Shown one piece after another: positions 15,670-23,624 of a DNA stretch of 64,000 nucleotides. Below the pieces are notes generated by a model. It was not told where the DNA came from and did no database searches. It was given only the letters and a program-made list of their open reading frames with translations. Location: assembly GCA_944391055.1 (NCBI GenBank), contig CALXSF010000002.1, forward strand, positions 62,001 to 126,000, written 5' to 3'. Each line of letters opens with the position of its first letter. Position 1 is the stretch's first letter. This DNA is from an uncultured Kiritimatiellota bacterium. GTDB taxonomy: Bacteria > Verrucomicrobiota > Kiritimatiellia > RFP12 > DVOR01. The translations under genes were made by a program, and so were the position numbers.

Positions 15670-16668
15670 TTACTTGGAGGCTTCCTCGACGGCGACGGCG
15701 ACGGCGACGGTGGCGCCGACCATGGGGTTGTTGCCCATGCCGATGAGGCCCATCATCTCGACGTGCGCGGGCACGGAGGAGGAGCCGGCGAACTGGGCGT
15801 CGGAGTGCATGCGGCCCATGGTGTCGGTCATGCCGTAGGAGGCGGGGCCGGCGGCCATGTTGTCGGGGTGGAGGGTGCGGCCGGTGCCGCCGCCGGAGGC
15901 GACGGAGAAGTATTTCTTGCCGGCGAGGACGCATTCCTTCTTGTAGGTGCCCGCGACGGGGTGCTGGAAGCGGGTGGGGTTGGTGGAGTTGCCGGTGATG
16001 GAGACGTCCACGCCTTCCTGCCACATGATGGCGACGCCTTCGCGGACGTCGTCGGCGCCGTAGCAGCGCACCTTCGCGCGGGGGCCTTCGGAGAAGGCGA
16101 TCTCGTTGGTGATGGCGAGCTTGCCGGTGAAGTAGTCGAACTCGGTCTCGACGAAGGTGAAGCCGTTGATGCGGCTGATGATGTAGGCGGCGTCCTTGCC
16201 CAGGCCGTTGAGGCAGACGCGGAGCGGCTCCTTGCGGACCTTGTTGGCCTTCATGGCGATGCCGATGGCACCCTCGGCGGCGGCGAAGGATTCGTGGCCG
16301 GCGAGGAAGCAGAAGCACTTGGTCTCCTCGCGCAGGAGCATGGCGCCGAGGTTGCCGTGGCCGAGGCCGACCTTGCGGTCGTCGGCGACGGAGCCGGGGA
16401 TGCAGAAGGCCTGGAGGCCCTCGCCGATGGCCTCGGCGGCGTCGGCGGCCTTGGTGCAGCCTTTCTTCAGCGCGATGGCCGCGCCGACGGTGTAGGCCCA
16501 CTTGGCGTTCTCGAAGCAGATCTTCTGGATGTTCTCGGTGATCTCGTAGGGGTCGAAGCCTTTGGCCTTGCAGATCTCGCGGCATTCCTCGATGGACTTG
16601 ATGCCGTATTTCTCGAGGACGGGCTGGATCTGCGCGATGCGGCGTTCGTAGGACTCAAACAGTGCCAT
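15670..16668 (-). CDS. GGGtGRT protein (iron-sulfur-associated family of anaerobes)
   Basis: The 332-residue product carries the family's name-giving motif SGGGTGRTLHPDNMAAGPAS and the preceding AGKKYFSVA. The N-terminus (MALFESYERRIAQIQPVLEKY) and the Cys-containing segments KCFCFLAGHESFAAAEGA and ITGNSTNPTRFQHPVAGTY also match the family. Its biochemical function is not established; it is regularly encoded next to a NifU-like scaffold, as here, which suggests a role in iron-sulfur cluster handling. It starts 12 nt after the upstream NifU-like gene stops and has a good ribosome-binding site (AAGGAGG). A strong terminator follows. Confidence 0.9.
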   Translation of the reverse strand: MALFESYERRIAQIQPVLEKYGIKSIEECREICKAKGFDPYEITENIQKICFENAKWAYTVGAAIALKKGCTKAADAAEAIGEGLQAFCIPGSVADDRKVGLGHGNLGAMLLREETKCFCFLAGHESFAAAEGAIGIAMKANKVRKEPLRVCLNGLGKDAAYIISRINGFTFVETEFDYFTGKLAITNEIAFSEGPRAKVRCYGADDVREGVAIMWQEGVDVSITGNSTNPTRFQHPVAGTYKKECVLAGKKYFSVASGGGTGRTLHPDNMAAGPASYGMTDTMGRMHSDAQFAGSSSVPAHVEMMGLIGMGNNPMVGATVAVAVAVEEASK

Positions 16669-16680
16669 GGTGTTGCCTCC

Positions 16681-17394
16681 TTATTCGTGACGGGGGTCGA
16701 TGGACCGCACGGCGCCCTGTTCCTCGGTGACGCGGCCATAGGTGCCGGTGCAGGCCTTGAGCGCCTCGTTGGCGTCCTGGCCCTTCTTCACGGCCTCCAT
16801 GAACTTGCCCAAGTGGACGAACTCATAGCCGCAGACCTCGCTGTTCTTGTCGAGGTAGATCTTCTTGACGTAGCCCTCGGCCATCTCCAGGTAGCGGACG
16901 CCCTTCTGCTTGGTGGAGAACATGGTGCCCACCTGGGAGCGGAGGCCCTTGCCCAAATCCTCGAGCCCGGCGCCGATGGGCAGGCCGCCCTCGGAGAAGG
17001 CGCTCTGGGTGCGCCCGTAGACGATCTGGAGGTAAAGCTCGCGCATCGCCGTGTTGATGGCGTCGCAGACGAGGTCGGTGTTCAGCGCCTCCTGGATGGT
17101 CTTGCCGGGCAGGATCTCGGCGGCCATGGCGGCGGAGTGGGTCATGCCGGAGCAGCCGATGGTCTCGACGAGGGCTTCCTGGATGACGCCTTCCTTGACG
17201 TTGAGCGTGAGCTTGCAGGCGCCCTGCTGCGGCGCGCACCAACCGACGCCGTGCGTCAGGCCGGAAATGTCCTTGGTCTCGTAGGCCTTCACCCATTTCC
17301 CCTCCTCGGGGATCGGGGCCGGCGCGTGCTTCGCGCCCTTGGCGACCGTGGTCATGTGCTCGACTTCGCTCGAGCAGGCGTAGGGACAACTCAT
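16681..17394 (-). CDS. NifU-like iron-sulfur cluster scaffold-type protein
   Basis: The 237-residue product begins MSCPYACSSEVEHMTTVAKG. It carries Cys residues in GVGWCAPQQGACKL and ETIGCSGMTHSAAMAAEIL, the latter matching the conserved cysteine neighbourhood of NifU/IscU N-terminal domains. The remainder (LNTDLVCDAINTAMRELY) also follows that fold. It probably binds or transfers an Fe-S cluster in the cytosol together with the GGGtGRT protein downstream. The start at 17394 is fixed by GGAGG eight bases upstream; the frame stays open further upstream but only as antisense of the sulfatase. A perfect TATAAT lies 29 nt before the start. Confidence 0.85.
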   Translation of the reverse strand: MSCPYACSSEVEHMTTVAKGAKHAPAPIPEEGKWVKAYETKDISGLTHGVGWCAPQQGACKLTLNVKEGVIQEALVETIGCSGMTHSAAMAAEILPGKTIQEALNTDLVCDAINTAMRELYLQIVYGRTQSAFSEGGLPIGAGLEDLGKGLRSQVGTMFSTKQKGVRYLEMAEGYVKKIYLDKNSEVCGYEFVHLGKFMEAVKKGQDANEALKACTGTYGRVTEEQGAVRSIDPRHE

Positions 17395-17422
17395 GTTTCC
17401 TCCTTGGATTAAAGGTGCGTCC

Positions 17423-17428
17423 ATTATA
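17423..17428 (-). promoter_or_regulatory. -10 element of the NifU-like/GGGtGRT operon
   Basis: A consensus TATAAT on the minus strand, 28 nt before the start codon. No clear -35 is seen at 17-nt spacing. A ribosome-binding site GGAGG follows. Confidence 0.6.
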
Positions 17429-17478
17429 CCGCGCCCCCGCGCCCCGCCGCAAGCAAAATCGCGCGGCACGCCCGGATG

Positions 17479-17487
17479 TGCTATGCT
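17479..17487 (+). promoter_or_regulatory. Extended -10 promoter of the sulfatase operon
   Basis: TGC TATGCT (-10 at 17482-17487) in a TGTGCTA context. It gives a leader of about 60 nt holding a five-codon ORF (ATG at 17532) just before the sulfatase. Confidence 0.5.
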
Positions 17488-17553
17488 ACGGCCACAACAG
17501 CGCGGGGCGCCGCGCCGGGCAGACGAAAACCATGAACGGAGCGAGGTGACGCG

Positions 17554-19035
17554 ATGATGACGAGACGTGCGTTTCTGGCGGCATGCGGGCTGACTTTCTG
17601 CGCGGGCTGCGTGGGTGTGGGGAGGGGCCGCCCCGCGCCGAACCTGGTGGTCGTCTTCCCCGACCAGATGCGCGCGCACGCGCTCGGCTTCATGGGGCTG
17701 GACGCCGCGCACACGCCGCGCCTGGACGCCTTCGCCGCGGAGGGGCGGGCCTTCACGCAGGCGGTGAGCAACTATCCGGTCTGCAGCCCCTTCCGCGCCA
17801 TCCTGATGTCCGGCGCGCTGCCGTGGGTGAGCGGCGTGACGGGCAACTGCGTCTCCACCGAGCGGCGGGTCGGGCCCGAGCTCCGCGCGGATCTCGCGTG
17901 CTGGTCGGACGTTCTGGCCGCGGCGGGCTACGACCTCTGCTACATCGGCAAGTGGCACCTGGACGCCCCGCGCAGGCCGTGGGTGCCGACCTCCAACAAC
18001 AACGGCCCGCAGAAGTGGAACGAATGGTGCCCGCCCAGCCGCCGCCACGGCTTCAACCGTTGGTATGCCTACGGCACCTACGACAGACATCTGCGCCCGA
18101 TGTACTGGGAGACCGACGCGCCGCGCGACGGCTTCCGCTACGTGGATCAGTGGGGCCCCGAGCACGAGGCCGACAAGGCCATCGCCTTCCTGCGCGAGAC
18201 AAAGGGCCCCTTCGCCCTCGTGGTCTCCATGAACCCCCCGCACACCGGCTACGAACTGGTCCCCAAACGTTATCTGAGGCGTTACGCCGGGCGCGACGCC
18301 ACGACCCTCGCCAAGGGCGATTACCCGCCCGCCGGCACGCCCATGGGGAAGCACTTCCGTTGGGCGATGCCGTATTATCTGGCCGCCGTCGAGGGTGTGG
18401 ACGAGCAGTTCGGCCGCATCCTCGACGCGTTGGAGGAGACCGGCCACGCGGAGGACACGGTGGTGCTCTTCTGCTCCGACCATGGCTGCTGCCTCGGCGC
18501 GCACGGGTTGCCGACGAAGAACAATCCCTACGAGGAGTCCATGCGCATCCCCTGCCTGGTGCGTTGGAAGGGGCACATCGCCCCGGGCCGGGACGCGGGG
18601 CTCGTGGATGCCTTCGATCTCGCGCCGACGCTCCTTGGGCTTCTTGGCCAGCCCATCCCCGGGCACATGGTGGGCCGCAACCTCGCGCCCTATCTGTTGG
18701 GCGAGGCCCCGGCCGACCTTTCCGAGCCGCGCCTCTACCTTCATCTCTGGGGACGTAACCGCGACGACGAGTTCCCCACCGAGCCCGTCCCCCTCGCCGC
18801 CGCGCCCGAGGGCCTGCCCGACGGCAAGCGCGGCCTGCGCTCCGCCAAGCGCAAATGCGTCTTCGTCTACGACGCCCAGGCCAAACGCCTCGGCGCCGTC
18901 CTCTTTGACCTTGACGCCGACCCCTGCGAGACGCGCAACCTCGCCGCCGAACGCCCCGACCAGGTGGCCGAGGCCCGCGCCGCGCTCAAGGCCCGTCTGC
19001 GGGCGATCGGCGACCCCTTCGCGGAGGTTTTGTGA
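17554..19035 (+). CDS. S1-family sulfatase, Tat-exported lipoprotein
   Basis: The 493-residue product is an arylsulfatase-type enzyme. CSPFR at Cys77 is the C-x-P-x-R signature whose Cys is converted to formylglycine. Other motifs are FPDQMRAHALG with metal-binding Asp, GKWHLD, and SDHGCCLGAHGL. The N-terminus TRRAFLAACGLTFCAGC combines a twin-arginine motif with a lipobox, so the enzyme is probably a Tat-dependent lipoprotein facing the periplasm or surface. Substrates of relatives are sulfated glycans such as mucin or algal polysaccharides. It needs a formylglycine-generating or anaerobic maturase enzyme, and none with intact catalytic residues is in the window. trmB follows after 1 nt. Confidence 0.92.
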   Translation: MMTRRAFLAACGLTFCAGCVGVGRGRPAPNLVVVFPDQMRAHALGFMGLDAAHTPRLDAFAAEGRAFTQAVSNYPVCSPFRAILMSGALPWVSGVTGNCVSTERRVGPELRADLACWSDVLAAAGYDLCYIGKWHLDAPRRPWVPTSNNNGPQKWNEWCPPSRRHGFNRWYAYGTYDRHLRPMYWETDAPRDGFRYVDQWGPEHEADKAIAFLRETKGPFALVVSMNPPHTGYELVPKRYLRRYAGRDATTLAKGDYPPAGTPMGKHFRWAMPYYLAAVEGVDEQFGRILDALEETGHAEDTVVLFCSDHGCCLGAHGLPTKNNPYEESMRIPCLVRWKGHIAPGRDAGLVDAFDLAPTLLGLLGQPIPGHMVGRNLAPYLLGEAPADLSEPRLYLHLWGRNRDDEFPTEPVPLAAAPEGLPDGKRGLRSAKRKCVFVYDAQAKRLGAVLFDLDADPCETRNLAAERPDQVAEARAALKARLRAIGDPFAEVL

Positions 19036-19036
19036 G

Positions 19037-19633
19037 ATGGAGTGGATCCTTCCCAACGTCTTGGAGCTGAAAGAGGAGGATCGCGCCTTCCCTCTGCGCG
19101 ACCTTGTTCCCGAGGGCGCGCCCTTGGAGGTCGAGATCGGGTGCGGCAGCGGCCGCTTCGTCGCCGCCAACGCCGCCAAGCGCCCCGAGGTCCGCTTCAT
19201 CGCCGTGGAGCGCATGATGGAACGCCTGCGCCGCTGCTCCCGCAAGGCGCAGCAGGGCGCGCTCCACAACCTGACCTTCGTGCGCGTGGAGGCCGGGCGC
19301 TTTGTGCGCGAATTGCTGCCGGACGCCTGCTGCCAGGCGCTCTATCTCTTCTTCCCCGACCCTTGGCCCAAGCGCCGCCATCACAAGAACCGCTTTTTCC
19401 GCCAGGAGATGTGCGGCGTGCTGGCGCGCATCCTCCGCCCCGGCGGCGCCTTCTTCCTCTCCACCGACCACGAGGACTACTTCCGCGAGGTGGATGGCTG
19501 GCTCGCCGCCGACCCCCGCTTCGAGCCCATCCCGCCCTTGGTCCGCCCCGAGGACGAGCAGACCGACTTCGAGCGCCTCTTCCTCTCCAAAGGCGCCCCC
19601 ATCCACGACTGCGCCTACCGCCTGAGGCCCTGA
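19037..19633 (+). CDS. trmB: tRNA (guanine46-N7)-methyltransferase
   Basis: The 198-residue product has the SAM-binding motif EVEIGCGSGRFV and the TrmB signature FPDPWPKRRHHKNR. DxxTD-like residues occur in STDHEDYF. The enzyme methylates N7 of G46 in the variable loop of tRNA. Its ATG comes one base after the sulfatase stop, and the downstream amidohydrolase starts directly after its stop (TGAATG), so all three are one transcriptional unit. The grouping of a housekeeping tRNA enzyme with a sulfatase has no evident functional reason. Confidence 0.93.
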   Translation: MEWILPNVLELKEEDRAFPLRDLVPEGAPLEVEIGCGSGRFVAANAAKRPEVRFIAVERMMERLRRCSRKAQQGALHNLTFVRVEAGRFVRELLPDACCQALYLFFPDPWPKRRHHKNRFFRQEMCGVLARILRPGGAFFLSTDHEDYFREVDGWLAADPRFEPIPPLVRPEDEQTDFERLFLSKGAPIHDCAYRLRP

Positions 19634-20458
19634 ATGCGAATCGACCTCCACACCCACGCCTTCTCCGCGCACACCGCCCCCAAGGTACTCGCCGCCCTCC
19701 TCGGGCACGCCCACCGCACGCTGCCCGGCTTCGTCGCCCATGGCGACGGCACCGTGCCCGACCTCGTCCACATGGAGCGCGCGGCCGGCTTCGACCGTTT
19801 CGCCATCTGCCCCATCGCCACGCGCCCCGAGCAGCACGCCTACATGGCGCGCTTCCTGGCCGCGCTCCGCTCCGGGGCGTTGGGCGAGGAGGCCGCGCGC
19901 CGCGTCATCCCCTGCGTCTCCCTCCATCCGCGGGATCCCGACGCCGAGGCGCACCTCAGGGCCCTCGTGCGGCTGGGCGCCAAGCTGGTGAAGCTCCACC
20001 CCTTCTCGCAGGGCATCCGCCTGGACCATCGCGCCATGATCCGCCTGCTGCGCATCATCACCGACGCCGGGCTGCCCGTCCTTTGCCACACCGGCCACGA
20101 CGTTACCGCCGAGACCGAGGGCCTGGCGACCCCCATCCAGATCCTGAACGTCCACCGCCAGGTGCCCGGCCTGCGCATGGTCTGCGCCCACTGCGCCGCC
20201 TGGAAATGCCCGGAGACGCTCCGCTTCCTGCTGGGCCGCCCCATCGGCGTGGATCTCTCCTTCCAGCCCGCCACCGGCGTGGAGCCCATCATCCGCCGCT
20301 TCGCCGCCGAGCACCCCGCCGAACACCTCTACTTCGGCAGCGACTGGCCGTGGGCCAACCCCGCCGCGCACGCCGCGCGCATCGCCGCGTGGGGGCTCCC
20401 CCAGTCCCGGCTCGACGCCATCCTGGGCGGCAACGCCGCCCGCCTCCTCGGCCTCTGA
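19634..20458 (+). CDS. Amidohydrolase family 2 (TIM-barrel metal-dependent hydrolase)
   Basis: The 274-residue product begins MRIDLHTHAF, giving the metal-binding HxH pair at residues 6 and 8. KLVKLHPF, VLCHTGHD and YFGSDWPWANP supply further ligands, including the late Asp, in the order of the ACMSD-type amidohydrolases. Members decarboxylate or hydrolyse small aromatic or carboxylic substrates; the real substrate is unknown. It ends the sulfatase-trmB operon and is followed by a terminator-like hairpin. Confidence 0.8.
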   Translation: MRIDLHTHAFSAHTAPKVLAALLGHAHRTLPGFVAHGDGTVPDLVHMERAAGFDRFAICPIATRPEQHAYMARFLAALRSGALGEEAARRVIPCVSLHPRDPDAEAHLRALVRLGAKLVKLHPFSQGIRLDHRAMIRLLRIITDAGLPVLCHTGHDVTAETEGLATPIQILNVHRQVPGLRMVCAHCAAWKCPETLRFLLGRPIGVDLSFQPATGVEPIIRRFAAEHPAEHLYFGSDWPWANPAAHAARIAAWGLPQSRLDAILGGNAARLLGL

Positions 20459-20598
20459 CCTCCCGCGCGGCTTTCGCGGGGGTCGGCCGCGACCCCTCCC
20501 CAACGTGTTTGCGGGCCTCGTTCCCCGGAACGCGCCGTATCTCACCCCGAACCCCGCCGCATCCCGACCCGAGAGACGCCGTCATCCGGAACGCCTTC

Positions 20599-20628
20599 GC
20601 GCCCCCTGCCCAAGGGGCGCGCGTTTTT
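20599..20628 (+). terminator. Terminator of the sulfatase operon, overlapping the ackA promoter
   Basis: GCGCCCC (20599-20605) pairs with GGGGCGC (20614-20620), then GCG and five Ts. The last Ts are the first bases of the ackA -35 element. Confidence 0.65.
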
Positions 20629-20655
20629 GACTTTCGGGGGCGGGGCGGCTATACT
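20627..20655 (+). promoter_or_regulatory. Sigma-70-type promoter of the ackA operon
   Basis: -35 TTGACT at 20627-20632 and -10 TATACT at 20650-20655 with a 17-nt spacer. The first 14 nt (TTGACTTTCGGGGG) are identical to the promoter at 1867. The ribosome-binding site AGGAG lies at 20681-20685. Confidence 0.8.
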
Positions 20656-20692
20656 ATGGGGACTTTTCTCTCGTTTTCATAGGAGCGCGTTT

Positions 20693-21904
20693 ATGGCAGA
20701 GGTGATTCGCAATGTGTTGGTGGTCAACGCCGGCAGTTCGTCCTTGAAGTTCATGTTGTTCGACATGGCGAGCGAGCGGATGCTGGCGAAGGGGCAGGTG
20801 GAGCGCATCGGCATCGGCAACGCGCTCTTCACCTTCTCGACGGAAGGGTTCTCCGAGAAGCAGAGCCCGTGCGAGGTGCCCGACCACACGGCGGCGATCC
20901 GCCTGGCGTGCGGGGCGCTGACCGACCCGGCGAAGGGCGGCTGCCTCAAGAGCTTCTCCGACATCGACGCGGTGGGCCATCGCCTCGTCCACGGCGGCGA
21001 GCGTTATTCCGCGCCGGTGCGCCTGGACGAGGCGGCGCTGCGCGAGATCGAGAAGCTCTCGCCCCTCGCCCCGCTCCACAACCCCGGCGCGCTCCAGGGC
21101 ATCCGCGGGTGCGAGCAGGTGCTGCCCGGCGCGCCGCACGTGGCGGTCTTCGACACGGCCTTCCACCAGACGATGCCGGAGGAAAGCTATCTCTATGCCC
21201 TGCCGAAGGAACTGCACGAGCGGCTGGGCGTGCGCAAGTACGGCTTCCACGGCACGAGCCACCGCTTCGTGACGGAGCGCGCGGCGGCCCTGCTGGGCAA
21301 GCCGCTCGACCAGACCAACCTGGTGACCTGCCATCTTGGCAACGGCTCCTCCATCACCGCCGTGAAGGGCGGCAAGTGCTTCGACACCTCAATGGGGATG
21401 ACGCCGCTCGCGGGCGTGGTGATGGGGACGCGCTCGGGCGACGTGGACCCCGCGGTGGCCTTCTACCTGATGAAGAACGGTTACTCCGCCGAGGACGTCG
21501 ACGCCCTCTTCAACAAGCAGGCCGGCGTGAAGGCCCTTTGCGGCAGCAGCGACATGCGCGACGTCTGCGCCGCCTGCGAGGCGGGCGACCGCGACGCGCA
21601 GGTGGCCCTGGCCCGCCTGGTCCACAGCTACGCGATGTACGTGGGCGGCTACGTGGCCCTCCTGGGCCGCACCGACGCCATCGTGCTCACGGGCGGCATC
21701 GGCGAGAACAGCTGGGAGACGCGCGCGGCGTTCCTCAAGGCCATCGCCGGCCTGGGCGTCACCCTGGACGAGGCGGCCAACCGCGCCACCCGCGGCGTGG
21801 AGGCGACCGTCTCCGGCAAGGATTCCGCCATCCCGGTGCTCGTCATCCCGACGAACGAGGAGCTGATGATCGCGCGTGAGACCTTCGCGGTCTTGACGAA
21901 GTGA
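20693..21904 (+). CDS. ackA: Acetate kinase
   Basis: The 403-residue product has all acetate kinase signatures: VVNAGSSSLKFMLFD near the N-terminus, KYGFHGTSHRFV, TCHLGNGSSITAVKGGKC and LAGVVMGTRSGDVDP, and GGIGENSWETR near the C-terminus. It makes ATP and acetate from acetyl phosphate and ADP, the energy-conserving end step of fermentative metabolism. No phosphotransacetylase is in the window. It heads an operon with a consensus promoter; the next gene starts inside its stop codon (GTGA overlap). Confidence 0.97.
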   Translation: MAEVIRNVLVVNAGSSSLKFMLFDMASERMLAKGQVERIGIGNALFTFSTEGFSEKQSPCEVPDHTAAIRLACGALTDPAKGGCLKSFSDIDAVGHRLVHGGERYSAPVRLDEAALREIEKLSPLAPLHNPGALQGIRGCEQVLPGAPHVAVFDTAFHQTMPEESYLYALPKELHERLGVRKYGFHGTSHRFVTERAAALLGKPLDQTNLVTCHLGNGSSITAVKGGKCFDTSMGMTPLAGVVMGTRSGDVDPAVAFYLMKNGYSAEDVDALFNKQAGVKALCGSSDMRDVCAACEAGDRDAQVALARLVHSYAMYVGGYVALLGRTDAIVLTGGIGENSWETRAAFLKAIAGLGVTLDEAANRATRGVEATVSGKDSAIPVLVIPTNEELMIARETFAVLTK

Positions 21905-23058
21905 GCGATCCCCGATCCGTCCACGTCTGCTTCGACCTGCGCACGCTGGGGCTTCTCGCCCCGTCGGCGCGGGCTTACCTGACGGCGCTGACGGATGGCC
22001 TTTTGCCGGCGCTGCTGGCGGGGGATCGGGCGACGGTGCTGCTGGCGGAGGGGGATCCCTTCCCGTCGCAGCCCATCGAGCACCCCGCTCTGTCCTATCG
22101 GCGCCTGGCGTACCCGGCGCGCACGGTGCGCGGCGCGGGGGAGGCGGCGGCGCTGATCCGGCGCCTCCGCCCCGATGTTTATTGGTCGGCCGATCCGTGG
22201 CTGTCGGCGCCGACGACGGGGGGGCGGCGTTGGCGGATGCGGGTGGTCTACGCGCTGGAGGGGCTGCCGCGCCGCCCGGAGGGCGCGCTGGCGGGGTGGG
22301 GGATGGGGCTTTGGCGGCGGCTGACGATGCACCCGCGCCTGTTGGCGGCGGACGCCTTGGTGTGCCCGACGCACGCCTTGGCGGTCCGGCTGGTCGCGCG
22401 GCTGGGGCTGCGCGCGCGTCGGCGCGTGCAGGTGATCCCCAACGGCGTGGGGCCGCTCTTCCGCCGGCACGGGGAGGCGGAGGTCGTGGCGGCGCGGCGG
22501 GCCTGGCGGGTGGCGCGGCGCTATGTGATGCTGACGGGGCAGTCGGATTGCGTGGGGGAACTGGAGGTGCCGCTGCGGGCGCTGGGGGGCAACGAGGAGA
22601 CGTCGTCGGCCATGTGCGTGGTGGTGGGCGACGCGCGGCTGCCGGACGCCCTGCGCCAGACCGTCCGCGCGTGTCACCTGGAGGGGATGATGCGCTTCAT
22701 CGACGCGGCGGCCATCGCGCCGGAGGCGCTTTCGGCGCTTTACAGCGGGGCGGTGGCGACCTTCGAGCCGGCGCGGGGCGCGGATTACCGTCCCTCCATC
22801 CTCCGGAGTCTGGCGTGCGGCACGCCGGTGATCTGCGCGGCCACCCCGGCGAACCGCGAGCTGGGCGGCAACGCCACCCTGCGCGTCCACCCCACCGACC
22901 CGGCGGAGTGGGCGCGGGCCTTCGTCAGCCTGACGCTGTCGGCGCCGCTGCGCGAGCGGTTGGCGGCGGCGGGGGCGGCGTGGGTGGCCGAGCGGACGTG
23001 GGCGGCGGCGGCGCGGGGCTCCTTCGCCCTGGCCCATGCGCTTTCGCGGAGGCCGTGA
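21901..23058 (+). CDS. Family 4-type glycosyltransferase
   Basis: The 385-residue product has the two-Rossmann-domain architecture of GT4 enzymes. The acceptor half begins VHVCFDLRTLG. The donor half has VQVIPNGVGPLF, MRFIDAAAIAPEALSALYSG and EPARGADYRPSILRSLACGTPVI (cited in part), where the usual EGFG glutamate region reads GADYRPS. It probably transfers a sugar from a nucleotide donor in envelope glycan synthesis; donor and acceptor are unknown. A GTG start overlapping the ackA stop by 4 nt was chosen, and its stop shares one base with the tadA ATG. Confidence 0.8.
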   Translation: MSDPRSVHVCFDLRTLGLLAPSARAYLTALTDGLLPALLAGDRATVLLAEGDPFPSQPIEHPALSYRRLAYPARTVRGAGEAAALIRRLRPDVYWSADPWLSAPTTGGRRWRMRVVYALEGLPRRPEGALAGWGMGLWRRLTMHPRLLAADALVCPTHALAVRLVARLGLRARRRVQVIPNGVGPLFRRHGEAEVVAARRAWRVARRYVMLTGQSDCVGELEVPLRALGGNEETSSAMCVVVGDARLPDALRQTVRACHLEGMMRFIDAAAIAPEALSALYSGAVATFEPARGADYRPSILRSLACGTPVICAATPANRELGGNATLRVHPTDPAEWARAFVSLTLSAPLRERLAAAGAAWVAERTWAAAARGSFALAHALSRRP

Positions 23059-23624
23059 TGGGCGCGCGGCAGGGTTTCGCGGAGGGCTTGGCGGAGGCGG
23101 AGCGGCGCTTCCACGAGCATTTCATGGCGCTGGCGCTGCGCGAGGCCGCGCGCGGGGCGGCGGAGGGCGAGGTGCCGTGCGGGTGCGTGGCGGTGCTGCT
23201 GCCGGAGGGGTGCTGCGACAAGGGGCTGGCGCGGCCGCGGCCGTTGGAGGACCCGATGGCCGCGCGGGTCCTGGCCAGGGCGCACAACCAGGTGGAGGCG
23301 CTGCGCGACCCGACGGCCCACGCGGAGATGATCGCCATCACGGCGGCGGCCGACGCGCTGGGGGATTGGCGGCTGACGCGGGTGGCGTTCTACGTGACCA
23401 AGGAGCCGTGCCCGATGTGCGCGGGGGCCTTGGTCTGGGCGCGGCCGGCGCTGGTGGCGTGGGGGCTGGGCGACCCCGAGCGCGGGGGGGAGGGCGCTTT
23501 TGGTATACTGAGCGACGGACGGACGAACCATCGCCCGCGTCTCCTGCCCGGCGTCTTGGAGGCGCAGTGCAGGGAGCGGTTCACGGATTTCTTCAGGTCT
23601 CGACGAAAGGAGCCTCACGCATGA
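23058..23624 (+). CDS. tadA: tRNA-specific adenosine deaminase-like protein
   Basis: The 188-residue product belongs to the cytidine/deoxycytidylate deaminase fold. DPTAHAEMIAI supplies the zinc-ligand His and catalytic Glu, and KEPCPMCAGALVWAR the two zinc-ligand Cys residues; both match TadA, which converts A34 to inosine in tRNA-Arg. An unusual insertion of about 20 residues (LPEGCCDKGLARPRPLEDPM) lies between the first strand (GEVPCGCVAVL) and the RAHN segment. TadA is most likely, but a guanine or other nucleoside deaminase is possible because of this insertion. The gene overlaps both neighbours by 1 and 4 nt. Confidence 0.8.
   Translation: MGARQGFAEGLAEAERRFHEHFMALALREAARGAAEGEVPCGCVAVLLPEGCCDKGLARPRPLEDPMAARVLARAHNQVEALRDPTAHAEMIAITAAADALGDWRLTRVAFYVTKEPCPMCAGALVWARPALVAWGLGDPERGGEGAFGILSDGRTNHRPRLLPGVLEAQCRERFTDFFRSRRKEPHA

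Noticed and set aside
17395..19269. Upstream extension of the NifU-like frame
   Set aside because: It runs antisense through the sulfatase and trmB genes. GGAGG directly before 17394 sets the start.
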